NCBI RefSeq assembly: GCF_019977315.1
Contig: NZ_AP024652.1
Coordinates: 3,906,001-3,970,000, forward strand
Origin: Arthrobacter sp. StoSoilB22
Lineage (GTDB): Bacteria > Actinomycetota > Actinomycetes > Actinomycetales > Micrococcaceae
Direction: 5' to 3'
Length of the DNA stretch: 64,000 nt
In this document: piece by piece, positions 28,725 to 38,453 of the stretch
Numbering within the stretch: position 1 is the first letter of the stretch
How the letters are laid out: the number at the start of each line of letters is the position of its first letter
The notes under the pieces: model-generated
What the model saw: only the letters and a program-made list of their open reading frames with translations
Databases searched by the model: none
What the model was told of the DNA's origin: nothing
Translations under genes and position numbers: made by a program

Positions 28725-30320
28725 ATGGAAAACATCTCCCGCCGATCCCTCATCACCGCCAGCCTCGGGGCCGGACTCGTCGCCGCCCTGCCTGGCACCG
28801 CCGTCGCCAGTCCCGCCGTAGCGGTTTCAACAGCGGACGACGCCGGTCTCCGCACCCATCCGTTCACGCTTGGCATCGCATCGGGCGAGCCGTGGCCCGA
28901 CGGCTTTGTGATCTGGACCCGGCTGGCAGTGAACCCCGTGGCCGAAGATGGCTTGGGCGGCATGCCCTCCCGCAACGTCGCCGTCGCCTGGGAAGTCGCA
29001 GAAGATCCGGCGATGCGCCGGGTAGTAGCCCGCGGCGTCGAACATGCCAGAATCGAAACCGCCCACTCGGTGCACGTAGAACTCAAAGGTCTCCGACCCG
29101 GCCGGGAGTACTTCTACCGCTTCCGGACAGGACGGCACCTGAGTGAAGTTGGCCGCACCCTGACAAGCCCCGCACCCGGCGAGACCCCTGCTGCGCTGGC
29201 CATGGCATTCGCCAGCTGCGCACAGTACGAGCACGGCTACTTCACCGCGTACAAGCGGCTGGCCGAAGACCACCCGGATCTGGTGCTGCACCTCGGCGAC
29301 TACCTCTACGAGTACAAAAAGGACAGCTACGTGATCGGCGGCGGCAACCCCCGTGATCATGAGGGCCCGGAGACAGTCAGTCTGGCGGGTTACCGCCAGC
29401 GGCACGCCCAATACAAGGCCGATGCCGATCTGCAGGCTGCGCACGCAATCGCGCCTTGGCTGGTGGTGTGGGATGACCACGAGGTGGACAACAACTGGGC
29501 GGACGAGATCCCCGAGAACAGCGACCCCGGCCAGCTCAACGACACCACGGAGCACTTCCGGCAGCGCCGCTCCGCAGCCTTCCAGGCGTACTACGAAAAC
29601 ATGCCGCTGCGCGCGTCATCGGTTCCGGCTGGATACGACATGAAGATCTACCGCACCATCCAGTGGGGCCAGCTGGCCAACTTCCACATGATGGACACCC
29701 GCCAGTACCGGGACGACCAGCTCGCCGGGGACGGCTGGAAGAAGAACGTGGCCGAGCGTCTGGACGAGAACCGCACCATCACCGGTGCTGAGCAGGAAAA
29801 GTGGCTGCTGGACGGATTCAAGAACTCCACGCAACGCTGGGACATCCTGGGCCAGCAGGTCTTCTTCGCCGAACGGGACCGCGACAAGGCGCCGAACATC
29901 GACGACGTCTCCATGGACGGCTGGGACGGCTATGCCGCTTCCCGCCGCAGGATCACCCAAGGCTGGTTGGACGCCAAGGTGCGCAACGCCGTCGTACTCA
30001 CCGGCGACGTTCACCGCCACTGGGCCACCAACCTCAAAGTGGACTACAAAGACCCTGCCGCAGCGGTGGTAGGAACAGAACTGGTGTGCTCGTCCATTAC
30101 CTCCACGGGTGACGGCACAGGATCCACCACCGACCCCACCATGGCCTGGAACCCGCACCTGAAGTTCTACAACGACAACCGCGGCTTCGTGAACACGCGC
30201 ATTACCAAGGAGGCCATGACCGCCGACTTCCGTGTGCTGGACTACGTCACCACGCCGGGCGCCCCGGTCAGCACCAAGAAGTCGTTCACCATCAACGATC
30301 GCGTCCCCGGCCTCTCCTGA
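28725..30320 (+). CDS. phoD: PhoD-type alkaline phosphatase
   Basis: A 531-residue secreted phosphodiesterase/phosphatase. It has a twin-arginine-type signal peptide (ISRRSLITASLGAG, cleavage near AVAS). The PhoD N-terminal beta domain (about residues 40-140) and calcineurin-like core follow, with the metal motifs FASCAQYEHGYF, LHLGDYLYEY, VWDDHEVDNNWADE and VLTGDVHRHWA. PhoD enzymes release phosphate from organic esters outside the cell and use Ca and Fe. A possible PhoP box lies upstream, and a family-2 palindromic repeat lies directly after the stop. Confidence 0.93.
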   Translation: MENISRRSLITASLGAGLVAALPGTAVASPAVAVSTADDAGLRTHPFTLGIASGEPWPDGFVIWTRLAVNPVAEDGLGGMPSRNVAVAWEVAEDPAMRRVVARGVEHARIETAHSVHVELKGLRPGREYFYRFRTGRHLSEVGRTLTSPAPGETPAALAMAFASCAQYEHGYFTAYKRLAEDHPDLVLHLGDYLYEYKKDSYVIGGGNPRDHEGPETVSLAGYRQRHAQYKADADLQAAHAIAPWLVVWDDHEVDNNWADEIPENSDPGQLNDTTEHFRQRRSAAFQAYYENMPLRASSVPAGYDMKIYRTIQWGQLANFHMMDTRQYRDDQLAGDGWKKNVAERLDENRTITGAEQEKWLLDGFKNSTQRWDILGQQVFFAERDRDKAPNIDDVSMDGWDGYAASRRRITQGWLDAKVRNAVVLTGDVHRHWATNLKVDYKDPAAAVVGTELVCSSITSTGDGTGSTTDPTMAWNPHLKFYNDNRGFVNTRITKEAMTADFRVLDYVTTPGAPVSTKKSFTINDRVPGLS

Positions 30321-30321
30321 A

Positions 30322-30376
30322 TTTTGTACAGATAATGCCCTCCTGCGGCGGCTTTAGGGGCATTATCTGTGCAAAA
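30322..30376. repeat. Palindromic repeat, family 2, copy 1
   Basis: Left arm TTTTGTACAGATAATGCCC (30322-30340) and right arm GGGGCATTATCTGTGCAAAA (30357-30376) form a long stem with a 16-base loop. A second copy with the same GTACAG-TAATGCCC core lies at 63436. It starts 2 bp after the phoD stop and probably ends transcription on either strand. Confidence 0.85.
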
Positions 30377-30466
30377 ACCCGGGCATGCGCCGTGCGCTAC
30401 GGGCATCTCCGGGAGTAGCCTTGTTCCAGTTGAATTAGTGGATCTCCGTCCGGGTGGGGTTCTTCC

Positions 30467-31126
30467 GTGGGCCATGTGCAATCGTCGCTGTCCGACCTCC
30501 TGGGGGTACTTTCCAACGCCGTCGCCCCTCAACACGTAAGGTTCGACGACGGGTCCCCCACCGCCGTCGTTCCGCCACCCGACGCTCCGGTCACCGTACG
30601 CGCCGTAACCCTCAACAGGGTTGGGCGGTCACGCCGCGACGGCCCGGCACTGGACCTCGAGCTGAAGGTGGCCGTTGAATGCCACGGCCCTGAGCAGTTG
30701 GACAACATGGAGCAACTGCTTCTGGCCGTGGAACTCCATGGCCAGTACTCAGTGGTGTCCGACGGCGAGCTCCGGCATGAGGAGTATGCCGGCGCAATCG
30801 GGCAGGGGCTGGGCTTTCTGGTCTGCATCCCTGTATCCCTCCGCTTCGAGGAACCGTCGGATCCGCCCGCCCAGGCGGCAGTGGGCAACGCGGCTGCCGG
30901 GCGCCGCATCCGGGGACGACTGGTGGATGGCCACAACAAGGGCATCTCCGACGCCTACATCCACGCGCATTCATCGGCTACTGCCGCCGTCAGTGACGCG
31001 ACCGGGCACTTTGAGGTCCTCGCTTCAGCGGACGATGTTCAGCACTTCGCTGTTGCTGTGGACGGCACTGAACGGGAAGTTTCGGCAAGCACCCGGCGCC
31101 TTCCCGTGGTCATACGCTGGGTCTGA
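30467..31126 (+). CDS. Hypothetical protein with C-terminal regulatory-like beta domain
   Basis: A 219-residue protein with no confident family. Residues 10-130 are mixed alpha/beta (LSDLLGVLSNAVAPQHVRFDDGSP...LQLLLAVELHGQYSVV-like). Residues 145-219 (IRGRLVDGHNKGISDAYIHAHSSATAAVSDATGHFEVLA) resemble a carboxypeptidase-regulatory-like or Cna-B-like beta-sandwich. No signal peptide. The GTG at 30467 has GGTGGGG 8 bases upstream. A role in a large assembly is possible but unsupported. Confidence 0.6.
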   Translation: MGHVQSSLSDLLGVLSNAVAPQHVRFDDGSPTAVVPPPDAPVTVRAVTLNRVGRSRRDGPALDLELKVAVECHGPEQLDNMEQLLLAVELHGQYSVVSDGELRHEEYAGAIGQGLGFLVCIPVSLRFEEPSDPPAQAAVGNAAAGRRIRGRLVDGHNKGISDAYIHAHSSATAAVSDATGHFEVLASADDVQHFAVAVDGTEREVSASTRRLPVVIRWV

Positions 31127-31174
31127 TTCCGGAACAGTTTGCTCACCCGGGCCGCTGCCATGAAAAGATCAACC

Positions 31175-32410
31175 ATGCGTCCGATGCAGCACTCCAGCAA
31201 ACTTCAGAATGTCCGCTACGAACTCCGTGGGCCCATCCTCCAAGCGGCCAAGGCCATGGAGGCCGAGGGGCACCGCATTCTCAAAATGAATCTGGGTGAC
31301 ACGGCACCGTTTGGACTGGAGGCCCCGGAGTCTGTTGTGGTGGATATGATCCATCACCTTCGCGGTGCGCAGGGTTACAGCGACTCCAAGGGCATTTTCT
31401 CCGCCCGCACCGCCATCTCGCAGTACTACCAGACGCGCGGACTGATGACGATCGGCGTCGAGGATGTCTTTGTTGGCAACGGCGTCAGCGAGCTCATCTC
31501 CATGACCCTACAGGCGTTCATGGAGAACGGCGACGAAATCCTCATCCCGGCGCCCGATTACCCTCTGTGGACCGCAGCGGTGACCCTGACTGGCGGAAAC
31601 CCGGTGCACTATTTGTGCGATGAGGAGGAGAACTGGTGGCCGGACATGGCGGACGTCGAAGCCAAGATCACCCCGCGCACCAAGGGCATTGTGATCATCA
31701 ATCCGAACAACCCCACCGGCGCCGTCTACCCCCGGCACATTCTGGAACAGTTCGCGGACCTGGCCCGTAAGCATGACCTCGTTCTGTTCTCGGATGAGAT
31801 TTACGAGAAGATCCGCTACGTCGATGCCCCCCATATTCACATGGCCTCGGTGGCGGAGGACGTCTGCGTCTTGACCTTCAGCGGGTTGTCCAAGGCGTAC
31901 CGCATGCCCGGATACCGGGCAGGTTGGGTTGCTGTTACCGGCCCCCGAACGGCAACCGCTGCTTACCGGGAGTCCTTGGAACTGCTGGCCTCATTGCGGT
32001 TGTGTGCGAACGTTCCGGCCCAGCACGCAATCCAGACCTGCCTGGGTGGGTACCAAAGCATCGAAGCGCTCATCCGTCCTGGCGGAAGGCTCCGCGACCA
32101 GCGGGACCTGGCGTGGAAGCTCCTCACCTCGATCCCGGGCGTCAGTTGCGTTCCCGCAGCGGGTGCCATGTACCTGTTTCCTCGCTTGGATCCCGAGATC
32201 TACCCGATTGCCTCAGACGAGAAGTTCGTCCTCCAACTCCTGCAGGAACAGAAAATCCTGGTCTCGCACGGAACGGCCTTCAATTGGCCCACGCCGGACC
32301 ATTTCCGGTTTGTGATCCTGCCGGCTACGGAGGACATTGAGGAAGCGGTGCGCCGGATCGACCATTTCCTCGCCGCGTACCGGAACCGCCCCGCGGACGC
32401 ACCCAAGTAG
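31175..32410 (+). CDS. alaA: AlaA-like alanine/pyruvate aminotransferase
   Basis: A 411-residue fold-type I aminotransferase. The PLP Lys is in TFSGLSKAYRMPGYRAGW, the cofactor Asp/Tyr segment is FSDEIYEKIRY, and the substrate Arg is in HFRFVILP. The start at 31175 (MRPMQHSSKLQNVRYELRGP) lines up with the N-terminus of E. coli AlaA. It likely makes alanine from pyruvate with glutamate. The last codons and stop (P-K-TAG) lie inside the palindromic repeat at 32401. Confidence 0.88.
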   Translation: MRPMQHSSKLQNVRYELRGPILQAAKAMEAEGHRILKMNLGDTAPFGLEAPESVVVDMIHHLRGAQGYSDSKGIFSARTAISQYYQTRGLMTIGVEDVFVGNGVSELISMTLQAFMENGDEILIPAPDYPLWTAAVTLTGGNPVHYLCDEEENWWPDMADVEAKITPRTKGIVIINPNNPTGAVYPRHILEQFADLARKHDLVLFSDEIYEKIRYVDAPHIHMASVAEDVCVLTFSGLSKAYRMPGYRAGWVAVTGPRTATAAYRESLELLASLRLCANVPAQHAIQTCLGGYQSIEALIRPGGRLRDQRDLAWKLLTSIPGVSCVPAAGAMYLFPRLDPEIYPIASDEKFVLQLLQEQKILVSHGTAFNWPTPDHFRFVILPATEDIEEAVRRIDHFLAAYRNRPADAPK

Positions 32411-32468
32411 GTCGCATTCGTGCGCGTTTTGAGCGCTCAAAACGCGCTCTGCTGCTACTTAGTTGGGT
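32401..32468. repeat. Palindromic repeat, family 1, copy 1 (hybrid)
   Basis: The centre has GCGCGTTTTGA and TCAAAACGCGC arms (32423-32446 region), as in the other copies. The outer box ACCCAAGTAGGTCGCA at the left and TTAGTTGGGT at the right fit the family. The variable mid-arm blocks do not pair with each other: the left is of the CATT type (copies 3 and 4) and the right is CTCTGCTGCTAC as in copy 2. It contains the aminotransferase stop codon and lies before a convergent gene. Confidence 0.85.
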
Positions 32469-32480
32469 GCCCGCGAGCAG

Positions 32481-33518
32481 TTAGAGGGCAGGGTCAATCA
32501 TGGTCATGCCAGCGGGGTTGGCTTGGTCGAACCCGGGCAACAGTGCAGCGGCGTCTTCCAAGCCAATGGTGCGTTCGATCAGCAGCTGTGGCTGGAGCGC
32601 GCCCTGTTCAATGAGCGCCATCATGCCCGGATAGTCCACGGCGGCCATACCGTGACTGCCCAAGAGGTCCAACTCCCAGCCGATCACACGCGCCATGGGT
32701 ACTTGCGGGTTACCGTCGACTGACGGCAGCAAACCGATCTGGACGTGCCGGCCCCGCCTGCGAAGGCTCAAGATCGCGTCGGCACAGGTCTGTTCACTTC
32801 CGACGGCGTCCACCGCCACGTGGCTGCCTCCGCCGGAGAGGGCGTTGACTGCGGCCGGGATGTCCGCACCATCAGCGAGCACAGTATGGTCGGCACCCAA
32901 TCGCTCGGCAACAGCCAGGGCCTGGGGGTTCCGGTCCACGGCAATGACCTTTGCTCCCATGGCCTTAGCGATCATCACAGCGCTCAGCCCTACGCCGCCG
33001 GCGCCCACCACGGTCACCCACTCGCCGGCCTTCACCTGGGCACGGGCTGCCAGCGCACGGTATGCCGTGGCGAAGCGGCAGCCGAGGCTTGCCGCCGTCG
33101 TGAACTCAACACCGTCAGGAATGGCAACCAAGTTGCTGTCCGCAGCGTGCAGGGCCACAAACTCGGCGAACGATCCCCAGTGGGTGAAGCCGGGCTGCTG
33201 TTGGTCCGGGCACACCTGCGCCTCGCCGGCCAGGCACCATTCGCAGGTTCCGCACCCGCAGACGAAAGGGACGGTGACGCGGTCGCCCACCTTCCAGCGC
33301 TGAACGCCTTCGCCGACGGCGTCGATCACACCGGCGAGCTCATGGCCAGGCACATGGGGCATGGCGATGTCATCGTGGCCGGCCCAGGCATGCCAGTCGC
33401 TGCGGCACATGCCTGTTGCCAACACTCTCACCACCACACCTCCCGCGGGAGCCTGGGGTTTGGCGACTTCCCTCACGTCGGGCTGGGTCCGGACCTCATC
33501 AAAAACTACTGCGCGCAC
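32481..33518 (-). CDS. Zinc-dependent alcohol dehydrogenase
   Basis: A 345-residue medium-chain dehydrogenase. Catalytic zinc ligands are C38, H59 and E60 (MCRSDWHAW; VPGHE). The structural zinc cysteines are C89, C92, C95 and C103. The NAD loop is VVGAGGVGLSAVM. Members oxidise primary or secondary alcohols; the substrate is unknown. It converges on the aminotransferase, with palindromic repeat copy 1 between them. Confidence 0.92.
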   Translation of the reverse strand: MRAVVFDEVRTQPDVREVAKPQAPAGGVVVRVLATGMCRSDWHAWAGHDDIAMPHVPGHELAGVIDAVGEGVQRWKVGDRVTVPFVCGCGTCEWCLAGEAQVCPDQQQPGFTHWGSFAEFVALHAADSNLVAIPDGVEFTTAASLGCRFATAYRALAARAQVKAGEWVTVVGAGGVGLSAVMIAKAMGAKVIAVDRNPQALAVAERLGADHTVLADGADIPAAVNALSGGGSHVAVDAVGSEQTCADAILSLRRRGRHVQIGLLPSVDGNPQVPMARVIGWELDLLGSHGMAAVDYPGMMALIEQGALQPQLLIERTIGLEDAAALLPGFDQANPAGMTMIDPAL

Positions 33519-33703
33519 TGACCGACTCTAACAATTGGCGGCCGCTGTCACACTTTCGGTGCCCACCATGCCCCGCATCAACATCGGCCGCAGCAACAAG
33601 GCCTGGCCCCTTTGGCCCTTCTTTGGTTCCCCGGCATGCTCCTTGAGGCTGAATAGCGGGCTTTGCTCCTGCGAAGATGGGCCACTTCGGCGGCAGGTGT
33701 GGG

Positions 33704-34135
33704 TCAGCCTGCCACCCGACGCCTCAGGCGCGCCACCAGCGTGGCGGCGAGTAACGCCGTCGTGATTTCCAGCCCGATAACCAGCAACAATCCGGCCGCG
33801 CCGGAGGTATCAACAGCGTTCGACGTCGGCCTGCCGCCGTGGACGTGTCCGGCACCTCCCGCTCCAAGCAGCAGGACGGCATGGAGTCCCACCATTGCCA
33901 ATGCGGAGATGGTCACTTGATGGAGTGCGCCCACCCGGCTGTGGCGCCAGATATGGACTGTGCACGGGACGCAGATGGCGGCCAAGGCGATCATGAGGAC
34001 GCCCAGCCAGGCACCGTGGTGTCCCGAGGCTGCGAGCCAGAGGTGCACCAGGCACGAGACTGCCGTGAGCGCTGCGCAGATCCGGGGGTGCAGGACGGGC
34101 CCGGCTGACCGGACCCGTCCCGCCGTCGTGGTCAT
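33704..34135 (-). CDS. Four-helix His-rich membrane protein downstream of amine oxidase
   Basis: A 143-residue protein with about four hydrophobic helices. His residues cluster in the second and third helices and loops (LVHLWLAASGHHGAW; CTVHIWRHSR; GAGGAGHVHGG). It starts 19 bp after the amine oxidase stop and is probably co-transcribed. The His content would fit copper handling, but no known copper chaperone motif is present. ATG 34135 is the first start after the oxidase. Confidence 0.65.
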   Translation of the reverse strand: MTTTAGRVRSAGPVLHPRICAALTAVSCLVHLWLAASGHHGAWLGVLMIALAAICVPCTVHIWRHSRVGALHQVTISALAMVGLHAVLLLGAGGAGHVHGGRPTSNAVDTSGAAGLLLVIGLEITTALLAATLVARLRRRVAG

Positions 34136-34154
34136 TGTGTGTCCCGGAGCGGTT

Positions 34155-36137
34155 CTAGTGGCAGTGCCCGGCGGGCTGGCTGTGCTCTTCTGATTCGGCT
34201 GCCGCGCCTGTGCTGTGGCAGCTAGAACCCGAGGCGCTGGCCGGCACGTCCAGAACCGGGCTGCGGTCAAAGAAGCCTTCCGGCCGGAGTTTGAAGCCGA
34301 CGGTATCCACGGGCATGATGGGCCAGTCCTCCACGCGCGGGAAATGCGTGAGGCCGAAGGTGTGCCAAAGGACGATGTCCTGACCGTCAATGTCGCGGTC
34401 CTGGGCAATGTAAGCCGGCAAGCCGGCGCCGCCGGAGTGTTGATTCACGAAGTCGCCCGTGGGGTAGCGTTCCTCGTCGGCGTAGCGGGTGACCCACACG
34501 TCCTTGGTGGCGAACGCTGCGCGCTTGGCGATGGACGAACCGGGATCGGCCAGCAGCGTGGGCTGGTTCTGGGCATGGAGTTTGTAGCCGACCGGCTCAC
34601 CCAGACGGTTTTTTGATTCCGGGTTGGAGATGATCCAGGTGCGGCCTGCACGGGCGTCGGCTTCCCGGACGCCTTCGGATTCTTTGGTCAGGAGTGTGCG
34701 CTTGCGGGAGAACGCGTTGCCGCGCTCGTTGCCTGCGCCCATGGCCTGGCGGACTACGTCTTCTTCCTCCACGCGGTTGGTGAAGCCGTCAATGGCCATG
34801 TCCAGGCGCGCGCTGAAGAGGTGCTGGTGGAAGGGGGCACCGAGGCCCGGGGCGAGTTGGGAGATGTTGTCCGAGCCGCCTTCCGGGAACGCGCTGGTGA
34901 AGACGACGCCGGTGGCCTTGGCTTCGAATTCGATGGTGCCGTCCAAGTAGAGGTACCAGTAGAAGCCGTAGTCGTAGTTGCCGATAGTGGTGAAGAAGGA
35001 GATCACCAGGCGGCGGTTGCGGCGGGTGTAATTGATGCCGGTCCACAGGTCTGAGTGCTTGGAGAGGATGCCCCAGTCTTCCTCGTGCATGCAGATGCCG
35101 TTGCGGATTTCGCGGGGGTTGCCGAAGGCGTCGCTGATGACAGGGCTGAGGTAGGTGATGTCGCCCAGGCAGTCGCAGCCCAGTTCCAAAGAGTTGGCGT
35201 ACTGGCCCACCAGGTACTCGCCGGTGTCGAAGTAGTTCTGCCAGGACCTGATGGGCGAAGGATCGCCGTAGGGAACCACCATTTCGGCGATGGAGGCGCG
35301 GTTGATGATGGGCCTGAGCCGGTCACCGTCCTGGAAGGCAAGGTTGTGGAGGACAACACCTTCGCGGACATCGAAGCCGACGTCCACGCTCCACTTTTCC
35401 CATTCGACGTGGTTGCCACCTGTGACGGTGAAACTGGGGCCCTCCGGCTGGGTGATGCTGATGGGCTTTTGCGTGGTGCGGAGCGGTCCAGTCAGTTCAG
35501 GATCCGTGTAGTTTCCGTGCTCTGCCGGGATCGGCATGACGCCCAGATCGATGACCTGGGTGACTTCCTTGTTGACCACGTCCACGTAGGCTACGAGTCC
35601 ATCCACGGGGTGTGCCCAAGCACTGTCCTCCGGGAAATCCTGAACGAAGGCGAGGCCACGCAGGATGCGACGGCCGCGTTCTTCTTCATACTCAAAGACG
35701 CCAGCGGACAGCGGAGCAACACGGACCTTGGTGACGTCCAGGTCCCGGGCATCGAGGGCGGCGAGCCACCGCTCATCGGTGGCGAGGAGTGTCTCCACCA
35801 CTTCGAATTCCTCCTCCAGGACAGGGAGTTCGCCGGAGACCTTGGTGTCGAGCTCTATGGAGGAGAGGATCTCGCCGCGGGTCACGGAGACGAGGACGTC
35901 AGTGGGGGCGCCTCCGGAGATGTCGTGGAGGAAGACGCGGAAACGGCGGTCCTGCTCTGACTGGCCTCGGGCCGGGTCCACCAGTCCCAGATAGGCGATG
36001 CGCTTCTCGGCGCCTAGGTGTCCGGCGGCCTGCAGGATTCCCTGGACCTCAGAGATCTCGGCGCCCGTTGCCAGGGCGTACTGCGTTTCCACAATGGCGA
36101 CGGCGTCTGTTGCTGTCTCAGATGATGTAAGCGTCAT
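34155..36137 (-). CDS. tynA: Copper-containing primary amine oxidase
   Basis: A 660-residue copper amine oxidase. The cofactor TPQ would form from Y388 ([11 protein letters not shown]), the catalytic base is D304 ([11 protein letters not shown]), and copper ligands are H437, H439 and H598. Each is exactly six residues later than in the Arthrobacter globiformis phenethylamine oxidase, so it is almost certainly an orthologue. It oxidises aromatic primary amines to aldehydes, with ammonia and H2O2. The C-terminus is rich in His, Ser and Cys. It is divergent from a TetR gene with an operator palindrome between them. Confidence 0.96.
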   Translation of the reverse strand: MTLTSSETATDAVAIVETQYALATGAEISEVQGILQAAGHLGAEKRIAYLGLVDPARGQSEQDRRFRVFLHDISGGAPTDVLVSVTRGEILSSIELDTKVSGELPVLEEEFEVVETLLATDERWLAALDARDLDVTKVRVAPLSAGVFEYEEERGRRILRGLAFVQDFPEDSAWAHPVDGLVAYVDVVNKEVTQVIDLGVMPIPAEHGNYTDPELTGPLRTTQKPISITQPEGPSFTVTGGNHVEWEKWSVDVGFDVREGVVLHNLAFQDGDRLRPIINRASIAEMVVPYGDPSPIRSWQNYFDTGEYLVGQYANSLELGCDCLGDITYLSPVISDAFGNPREIRNGICMHEEDWGILSKHSDLWTGINYTRRNRRLVISFFTTIGNYDYGFYWYLYLDGTIEFEAKATGVVFTSAFPEGGSDNISQLAPGLGAPFHQHLFSARLDMAIDGFTNRVEEEDVVRQAMGAGNERGNAFSRKRTLLTKESEGVREADARAGRTWIISNPESKNRLGEPVGYKLHAQNQPTLLADPGSSIAKRAAFATKDVWVTRYADEERYPTGDFVNQHSGGAGLPAYIAQDRDIDGQDIVLWHTFGLTHFPRVEDWPIMPVDTVGFKLRPEGFFDRSPVLDVPASASGSSCHSTGAAAESEEHSQPAGHCH

Positions 36138-36173
36138 GGCTGCCTCTTGTCCGGGACCTGGAACGGTCGGGAT

Positions 36174-36199
36174 TTATTTTCTATAGATGTAGAGAATAA
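36174..36199. promoter_or_regulatory. Operator palindrome between amine oxidase and TetR gene
   Basis: A 26-bp imperfect palindrome whose half-sites read TTATTTTCTATAG and, on the other strand, TTATTCTCTACAT. Ten of thirteen pairs match. It lies 37 bp from the oxidase start and 61 bp from the TetR start, and is the likely binding site of that TetR protein. Confidence 0.65.
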
Positions 36200-36259
36200 C
36201 CAAAACGTAAGATGGGTCACAAGACCTTTTCGCCGATTATTTTCCCGGGAGCCCGCCCA

Positions 36260-36850
36260 ATGCCAAAGATTGTTGACCACGATCAACGACGCCTCGAACT
36301 AGTGGACGCGACTTGGCGGATCATCGCGAGGCTGGGCATGGAAGGTGCAACCATGCGCGAAATCGCTGAGGAAGCAGGCTTCGCCAACGGCGCCCTCAAG
36401 CCCTACTTCCCCACCAAGGACCTCCTGCTGACGTCGGCGTTCGCGCACGTCTTCAACCGCACCAACCAGCGCATCGCCACCATGACGGATGGACTCTCAG
36501 GAGTGGCGGCCCTCCGCGCGTTCTGCGCCGAAGTCCTGCCGCTGGATGAAGAACGCGTCAACGAAGCCCGCATCGTGATTCCGTTCTGGCAGAAGGCGCT
36601 GAACGATGCTGACATGGCAGCACTCCACAGCGATTCCATGAGCCAGTGGCATGCCACCATCACGGCTCATTGCGCAGCAGCCCGGGCGGCCGGTGAGATC
36701 AGCACCCCTATCGGGGACGCCGCCGTCGCCGACCACCTGCTCAACATGATGCTCGGCGCACAGATCGTGGTGGCATTGTCCCCGGCTGAACATTTTTCGC
36801 AGGATCTTGCGGGGCAGTTGGATAACTATCTGGCGCTACTCGCGGCGTAG
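36260..36850 (+). CDS. TetR-family regulator beside amine oxidase
   Basis: A 196-residue TetR protein. The helix-turn-helix is at residues 25-60 (ATMREIAEEAGFANGALKPYFPTKDLLLTSA). The helical ligand domain includes FWQKALNDADMAALHSDSM, in the BetI-like TetR_C group. It is divergent from the amine oxidase, so it likely represses it until an amine is present. ATG 36260 is preceded by GGGAG. Confidence 0.87.
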   Translation: MPKIVDHDQRRLELVDATWRIIARLGMEGATMREIAEEAGFANGALKPYFPTKDLLLTSAFAHVFNRTNQRIATMTDGLSGVAALRAFCAEVLPLDEERVNEARIVIPFWQKALNDADMAALHSDSMSQWHATITAHCAAARAAGEISTPIGDAAVADHLLNMMLGAQIVVALSPAEHFSQDLAGQLDNYLALLAA

Positions 36851-37021
36851 CCCCGACTCGCGTCACTGCATTACGCCGCACTCTGGAGCACGTAACAGTC
36901 GAACTGCACCTGTCCGCCTTTGTATGGTTCGAAAGGACTGAAACGGTGCTCTGTTGCTGCCGTCGACCGCCGCGCACCTTCGAAGACATTTCGACATCAA
37001 AGACCGGGGAATGAAAAAGTA

Positions 37022-37648
37022 ATGAAGTTCTTCAAAGCAAGGGTTCTGCTCTGGCCACTCGTCCTGGTCACCCCTTTGGTTATTGCAGGATTGGTCGCCA
37101 TATTCGCTTCCGGCGCCCTCAATGCCCTGGCACTCAATTCTCTCTTCGGCAGCAACTCGAGCGAACGCGATTCCCAGGTGCAACAGTCCGTCACCCGCGT
37201 GCAAGAGGTTGCTTTGGTCAGCCTGCACATTGAGGGGGTGGCACGGCACGAAAGTTCAGGCGAAATCCTCGGAGTGGTTGTACCTGCCAGCGAGAAGACC
37301 ACGCTGATCCAGTACAAGTTCGACGCAAAACTTGGCATCGACGGGTCAAAGGTGAAAATCGAACCCACCGGTAAAGACTCATACCGGGTGACCATCCCCG
37401 AATTCATCGGGATTGGTTACGAAGATCCCGTGTTCGAAGATCCGCTGGAAAGCAGTGAAGCGCTCAGCTGGCTAACACCGGCAGCGGTCCAAACCCGCAT
37501 GATCACCAACATTCTCAGCGACGACAACAAGCAGAAGTACATCTCTCAAAATGACGGTGCTCTCCGGGAGCAGGCCCAGGCTTTTTACTCTGGAGTCATC
37601 GCGAGCGTGGATCCAAAAATCCAGCTTGAATTTGAATTCGCACAGTAA
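37022..37648 (+). CDS. DUF4230 membrane-anchored protein
   Basis: A 208-residue protein with an N-terminal membrane helix (residues 8-31) and an extracellular domain of the DUF4230 type (EVALVSLHIEGVARHESS, TTLIQYKFDAKLGIDGSKVKIE, YRVTIPEFIGIG). Function unknown. The start at 37022 is directly before the membrane helix. An overlapping out-of-frame ATG precedes it by 12 bp (37010). Confidence 0.75.
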   Translation: MKFFKARVLLWPLVLVTPLVIAGLVAIFASGALNALALNSLFGSNSSERDSQVQQSVTRVQEVALVSLHIEGVARHESSGEILGVVVPASEKTTLIQYKFDAKLGIDGSKVKIEPTGKDSYRVTIPEFIGIGYEDPVFEDPLESSEALSWLTPAAVQTRMITNILSDDNKQKYISQNDGALREQAQAFYSGVIASVDPKIQLEFEFAQ

Positions 37649-37650
37649 AT

Positions 37651-38292
37651 TCAGCTGGTCGCGCCGGAAGCCACAGCGCCCACACCCAGCCCGGCGATCA
37701 CACCGCTGCTGACACGCTCGACGACGGTACTCACCTTGGGACGCTTGAGCCACCTCATCGCCTTGAACGCGACGACGGCGATCATCGACAGATAGGCGAA
37801 GGCGATGACAGCCACCACTACACCCAGGATGAGGGAGGTTCCCATGGTGTCGCCACCGTGCGGGATGAATTGCGGGACCACAGCCAGGTAGAACAGGCCC
37901 ACCTTCGGGTTGAGCAGCGTAGACAGCGCCCCCGCCCCCATGGCCGAAAGCCGACTGTAAGGGAGGGGCGCGTCCGCGCTTGTTCCGTCGGCGCCGGCTT
38001 TGGCTGCCTTGCGGGATTTGATGAATGACGAAACGCCCAAATACAGCAAGTACAAGCCGCCCGCGATCTTGACCCAGCGGAACAGTTCCGCGGATTGCTC
38101 AAGGATAGCGGCGAGGCCTACCCCCACCAATGCAGCCCAGGCTATGGCGCCAACCGCAGACCCTGCCGCCGCAGCAATACCCGCACTGGGACGGTTCAAC
38201 GCGATGCGCAGGACAAGGAATGTGTCCGGCCCTGGCGTCACGGAAAGGACGAGGCATAGGCCGGCAAAGGCAGCGAGGGAAGCAAGAGTCAC
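37651..38292 (-). CDS. LysE-family exporter
   Basis: A 213-residue LysE/RhtB translocator with six predicted helices. The family opening LSVTPGPDTFLVLRIAL (residues 14-30) and the ALSTLLNPKVGLFYLAVVPQFI segment are present. It likely exports amino acids or related molecules. The GTG at 38292 gives the normal family length; an ATG at 38361 would add 23 residues. It is convergent and nearly touching the DUF4230 gene and divergent from the aldehyde dehydrogenase. Confidence 0.85.
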   Translation of the reverse strand: MTLASLAAFAGLCLVLSVTPGPDTFLVLRIALNRPSAGIAAAAGSAVGAIAWAALVGVGLAAILEQSAELFRWVKIAGGLYLLYLGVSSFIKSRKAAKAGADGTSADAPLPYSRLSAMGAGALSTLLNPKVGLFYLAVVPQFIPHGGDTMGTSLILGVVVAVIAFAYLSMIAVVAFKAMRWLKRPKVSTVVERVSSGVIAGLGVGAVASGATS

Positions 38293-38453
38293 AAGCTCGA
38301 TTATCAGGCACCGGCCCCGCTTCGGAAAGCGTTCGCTTCCGGTCAAGGGCTGTTCGTGCATAGACAAGGTCCACGCATGTGGCGCCCACCACACTGGAAA
38401 CATCGCCGCGTGCCTCACTGGCCGCCAAGAATTACTACATGAGCGGAGTACCA

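Noticed and set aside
38361..38369. ATG 38361 as start for the LysE exporter
   Set aside because: The extra 23 residues are polar and basic with no ribosome-binding site; the GTG at 38292 gives the usual family N-terminus.
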